Shown here in pieces: positions 60,928 to 64,000 of a stretch of DNA of 64,000 nucleotides (positions are counted from its first letter, which is position 1; the number at the start of each line of letters is the position of its first letter). The position numbers were made by a program, and so were the translations under genes. The stretch covers positions 186,001 to 250,000 of the forward strand of contig NZ_KQ954287.1 of assembly GCF_001519055.1 (NCBI RefSeq). The letters are read 5' to 3'. The notes beneath the pieces are model-generated. The model was not told the DNA's origin, ran no database searches, and saw only the letters and a list, made by a program, of their open reading frames with translations. The stretch comes from Novosphingobium sp. Fuku2-ISO-50 (GTDB lineage: Bacteria; Pseudomonadota; Alphaproteobacteria; Sphingomonadales; Sphingomonadaceae).

Positions 60928-61620
60928 TCAATAAGGCAGATCTGGAAACAAGTACCAGACCCCGACCGGGGACTGCATGATGCGCATTTCCATCCATGTG
61001 GCCAAGAGCCAGGGAACCACCGCAACCACCCAATTCAAGCCCAGATGTCCGATTTGGCGCAAATCGGGCCAGAACGGTGTGCGGCTGACCCACAAACCCC
61101 ATTCGCGGCCGGACTGCGCGGTCTTCTTCGCGTCCTGGAGCCAGGAACCCCACAGAGCAAGCACGACCAGGCCTGTGCTAGCGATCAGATCGCGCAGCGA
61201 AGGCAGGATCAGCAAATGCACGACCAGCCAGATCGCGATTGCAAACATCATCGGATGGCGTGTGATCAGGAACACGCCGCTGGGCTGGCGTGTCGACAGG
61301 CCGTTGAGATTGGCCCCGACCAGCGCCGGATTTCCGATCAGCGAAGCCATGAACAGCGCAACGGCGAAATAGCCCGCCACGTCGAACACCAACTGCAATC
61401 CCAAATTGTCCGGTGACCACGCCATCGGCCCATGTGGTGACTCGTGATACGCCGCAAGAATGACGACCAGAAAAGTCGTCGCGACCAGCGAGTAGAAGAT
61501 CCGGAAACCACTCCCGCCAAATGTGGCGACCGCCCAGGGACGCGCAATATGCGAAAACAGAAAATGGGTTCCGACAAAACCGGCAACCGCAAAAATCAAT
61601 ACCAGCAAGGCCATAGGCAT
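60928..61620 (-). CDS. NnrU family membrane protein
   Basis: The protein has 230 residues from ATG 61620. Six hydrophobic segments, with TRHPMMFAIAIWLVVHLLILP near residue 120 and the PFWPDLRQIGHLGLNWVVAV end, match NnrU/isoprenylcysteine methyltransferase-like proteins. NnrU was first described near denitrification genes but occurs widely without them. No such genes are here, so the role is open. Convergent with dxs. Confidence 0.85.
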   Translation of the reverse strand: MPMALLVLIFAVAGFVGTHFLFSHIARPWAVATFGGSGFRIFYSLVATTFLVVILAAYHESPHGPMAWSPDNLGLQLVFDVAGYFAVALFMASLIGNPALVGANLNGLSTRQPSGVFLITRHPMMFAIAIWLVVHLLILPSLRDLIASTGLVVLALWGSWLQDAKKTAQSGREWGLWVSRTPFWPDLRQIGHLGLNWVVAVVPWLLATWMEMRIMQSPVGVWYLFPDLPY

Positions 61621-61800
61621 CGAAACCCCCTGCCTTCTCTATTCGGCAAATCCCCCCCTGCCGAAAGACTGAGCAATATTTACCACGCATAGAAGGCGAA
61701 AAGACTGCCGTCGAATGAAGATTGGTCCGGCACGGCGCACATTCGGTTCACTGTGGCACAATATCCACGCGCAGCCAGTGGCCTCGGGGATTGCTGCCCA

Positions 61801-63558
61801 TCAATTGACCCCATGCATCAACCGCCGGATCGGCTTGGCCAGCAAGAGCAGGACTGCGCCGATCACCACCGACGCCCAGCCGATCACCGTAAAGACATGG
61901 ACATACGTATCGAGGCTGAGCTTTGGATTGGTCACTTCGCCGCCGACCGTATCGACGCTGGCCACCTGGGCGACCACGCCCGCGACATATTGCGCGACCG
62001 CGATCGACAGGAACCACACCCCCATCATCAATCCGACGATCCGCGCCAGCGACAGCTTGGTAATCATGCTGAGCCCGACCGGCGAAATGCACAATTCGGC
62101 AATCGTATGAATGAGGTAGAGCCCCGCCAGCCACCACACCGAAACCTTGAACGCGCCGTTCGCAAACCCGGTGCCCCAGACGAGGAACAGGAAGCCCGCC
62201 CCGACGCCGGCCAGCGCCAGTCCGAATTTCACCGGCGTCGAAGGTTCACGCCCGCGCCGACCGAGCGCGGTCCACAACACCGACATCAGCGGCGCCAGCG
62301 TGACGATGAAAAAGGCGTTGAAAAACTGCGTCTGCGCCGCGGAAATGCTGAACAGGCCCAGGACATGCAGGTCGGCATTGCGATCCGCAAACAGCGTCAG
62401 CGAGCTGCCCGCCTGTTCAAACAGCGTCCAGAATACGGTGTTGAACGTGATCAGCACCATCGCCGCGATCATCATCTGAAATTCTTCGCGGCTGCCGCTG
62501 GCCCAGGCATAGCCCAGGATCACCGGCACCGCGACGATGAACGTCCCGAACAACAGCTTGCCCATCACCGGAAGCGCCAGGACGTAGCCCACGACTCCCG
62601 CGCCCGGCGCGGCCGGGGCCGCGCTCATCAGATTTTGAAACAACAGCATGACCAGCGGAACCGCAATCAGCGCGCCGATGAAGATCAGCGGCGCGCGGTC
62701 TTTCGCCAGATCCGCAGGGGGATTGCCGAATGCGGCCAGCCGCCCGCCATCAAACTGGATCAGCGCCCACGAGATCAGCATGCCGATCGCCGCGAGCATG
62801 AAACCGGCCCACCAGCCGATTACATCGGCCAGCAGCGGGCACAGCGTCTGCGACAACAGCGCGCCAAGATTGATCCCCATGTAGAAAATGGTGAACCCGG
62901 CATCCTTGCGCGTATCACCGGGGCCATAGAGTTCCCCGACCATGGTCGAGATGTTCGGTTTGAAAAAGCCGTTGCCGATGGTGATCAACGCGATCGCCAG
63001 CAGGATCATCACAGTGACCCAGGGCGCCCGATCGCCCCCGGACTGGAACTGGTCGGCCGCGACATGGCGCGCGACATGGCCATCGGGCGCGACCAGCGAA
63101 ATCGTGCCGTCGGCTTCGCCGTGAATCTGCAGCTTTTGCCGATCGATCAGGACATAGCGCGCCTCGTGCCCGCTCGACGTCGGGCGATCGACCACATGTT
63201 CCTGCACCACGTCATGCCGCACACCGTCGATCTTGGCCCAGGGTTGCGCCGCATCGCCGCCGAAACAGAGTACGAAATAGCCCGCAGCCATGACCAGCGC
63301 GCCGAATTTGACCGAGCGCTTCGCACCGAGATAGCGATCGGCCAACAGCCCCCCGACCAGCGGAGTCAGATAGACCATCGCGGTAAAGCCGCCATAGATG
63401 CCGTTGGTGGTGCGGTCGCTGAACAGGAAGTGCTTGGTCAGGTATAACGTCAGCAGCGCCCGCATGCCGTAATAGCCGAACCTCTCCCACATTTCCGTGG
63501 TGAACAGGCGGGCGAGCTGGCGCGGATGGCCGAACCATACGGGATTGGCAGTGGTCAA
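61801..63558 (-). CDS. Proton-dependent oligopeptide transporter (POT/PTR2 family)
   Basis: This 585-residue MFS transporter imports di- or tripeptides with protons. N-terminal family motifs are TEMWERFGYYGMRALLTLYL (with the ExxER-type Glu and Arg) and YGGFTAMVYLTPLVGGLLADRYLGAKRSVKFGAL. GFTIFYMGINLGALLSQTL is the PTR2 signature. An unusual insert of about 70 residues (roughly 110-180, AKIDGVRHDVVQEHVVDRPTS and further) sits between the third and fourth helices and is probably an external domain. C-terminal helices are regular. Confidence 0.92.
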   Translation of the reverse strand: MTTANPVWFGHPRQLARLFTTEMWERFGYYGMRALLTLYLTKHFLFSDRTTNGIYGGFTAMVYLTPLVGGLLADRYLGAKRSVKFGALVMAAGYFVLCFGGDAAQPWAKIDGVRHDVVQEHVVDRPTSSGHEARYVLIDRQKLQIHGEADGTISLVAPDGHVARHVAADQFQSGGDRAPWVTVMILLAIALITIGNGFFKPNISTMVGELYGPGDTRKDAGFTIFYMGINLGALLSQTLCPLLADVIGWWAGFMLAAIGMLISWALIQFDGGRLAAFGNPPADLAKDRAPLIFIGALIAVPLVMLLFQNLMSAAPAAPGAGVVGYVLALPVMGKLLFGTFIVAVPVILGYAWASGSREEFQMMIAAMVLITFNTVFWTLFEQAGSSLTLFADRNADLHVLGLFSISAAQTQFFNAFFIVTLAPLMSVLWTALGRRGREPSTPVKFGLALAGVGAGFLFLVWGTGFANGAFKVSVWWLAGLYLIHTIAELCISPVGLSMITKLSLARIVGLMMGVWFLSIAVAQYVAGVVAQVASVDTVGGEVTNPKLSLDTYVHVFTVIGWASVVIGAVLLLLAKPIRRLMHGVN

Positions 63559-64000
63559 GGCCGAACTCTCATTTCAGGACTCTCGCTTCAGGGCTCTCCG
63601 CATCCGGCCTCGCGGCATTCGCCTTGTCCGGATCGGGCAAGCGATCACTTCTAGCGACCGGCTCCGCCTGGTCAAAGGGCAAAGTGCGAGAGCCTCCGGC
63701 GTGCTCAATTCGTCGATCCTGCAGGCATCCGACCTCAAATTTGTCACATATTGGGGCATTCTGCTTGAAACTCGCGTAAAACAGCGCATTTCAGACGTTC
63801 GATAGATTGTCTGAGAGCGCATGCTCTGGCAAAACAGATGCGTATGGCGAAGTGGGGTCGCCGTACACACGATGGACAGGAACGACCCGGTCGGATCCTG
63901 GGCCTCGAAATGGGGCATGAATGAAATGGGGGATGTCGTTGACATCCGGTGGAGGGATTTACGGATGATCAGGTCCGAATTGTTGCAATCGTTGGCCAAG
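63559..64000. other. Window end, no confident gene
   Basis: The promoter of the POT gene should lie in the first part. Overlapping frames of moderate length exist on both strands (for example 63574-63999 minus, 141 residues), but they look like random frames. A plus-strand frame from ATG 63917 (MNEMGDVVDIRWRDLRMIRSELLQSLAK) is still open at the end and could be the start of a real gene. Confidence 0.3.

Noticed and set aside
61753..63447. 564-residue plus-strand frame over the POT transporter
   Set aside because: Antisense to a clear transporter and made of His/Arg/Asp/Gln repeats.
1..64000. CRISPR arrays, rRNA genes, complete insertion sequences, prophage structural genes
   Set aside because: No regularly spaced repeats, rRNA, transposase genes with terminal repeats, or capsid/tail genes were seen.

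Overview
The window is a GC-rich chromosomal segment of an alphaproteobacterium, most likely a member of the Sphingomonadales. That placement is an inference from gene content and order: a three-gene cytochrome bc1 operon, mutM / ubiE-ubiB / coaBC-dut, secB next to a Tim44-like gene with mltA and smr, rpmH-rnpA-yidD-yidC-engB, a PopZ (DUF2497) gene next to a TolC gene, Flp pilins of the 'EAGATAIEYGL' type, TonB-dependent receptors and a POT peptide transporter. Most of the window is ordinary housekeeping sequence, and most open frames antisense to these genes are high-GC shadows.

Layout. 1-4485: a truncated MidA-type methyltransferase, the bc1 operon (Rieske, cytochrome b, cytochrome c1) with a strong terminator, and apt. 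4529-4602: tRNA-Gly(TCC) with encoded CCA. About 4585-11620: a 7 kb integrative element inserted at that tRNA. It carries a tyrosine integrase, an AlpA/Xis-like regulator, a tightly overlapping operon ending in a primase-polymerase/DUF3987 replication protein, a 32-bp-arm inverted repeat just after it, and two AT-rich membrane-protein cargo genes on the opposite strand. Tandem 12-bp repeats lie at both ends. It has no visible capsid, tail or conjugation genes, so it resembles a phage-satellite or minimal integrative element. 11700-12600: two tandem Flp pilin genes, each with its own terminator and each preceded by a CtrA-like box at the same distance from the -10.

12603-31306: DNA repair (mutM), ubiquinone synthesis (ubiE, ubiB), CoA and dUTP metabolism (coaBC, dut), trpS, murJ, secB, Tim44-like/mltA/smr, dapE, a GST, engB, and the ribosome/membrane-insertion cluster yidC-yidD-rnpA-rpmH. 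31480-31673 holds a strong candidate small RNA on the minus strand with its own promoter and terminator, and tandem 20-bp operator-like repeats upstream. 31694-41567: an exported methyltransferase, UspA, a HAD phosphatase, a LysR regulator divergent from the scoAB CoA-transferase operon, a second GST, DUF983, a lysophospholipid acyltransferase, a 2Fe-2S protein, popZ, tolC and a degenerate PCMT-like protein. 41784-53575: class I fumarase, a LytS/LytTR two-component pair, a TonB-dependent receptor, a Tat-exported superoxide dismutase, a Tat-exported FAD amine-oxidase-like protein, comM and a COG3904-like periplasmic protein. 53576-55302 is a lower-GC accessory patch with one lipoprotein gene. 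55303-63558: CBS protein, erpA, xth, a Zur/Fur regulator, a GNAT, dxs, NnrU and a POT transporter. The last 440 bases hold no confident gene.

The items most worth a second look are the satellite-like element with its large inverted repeat and unexplained cargo, the small RNA at 31480-31545, and the paired CtrA-like pilin promoters.
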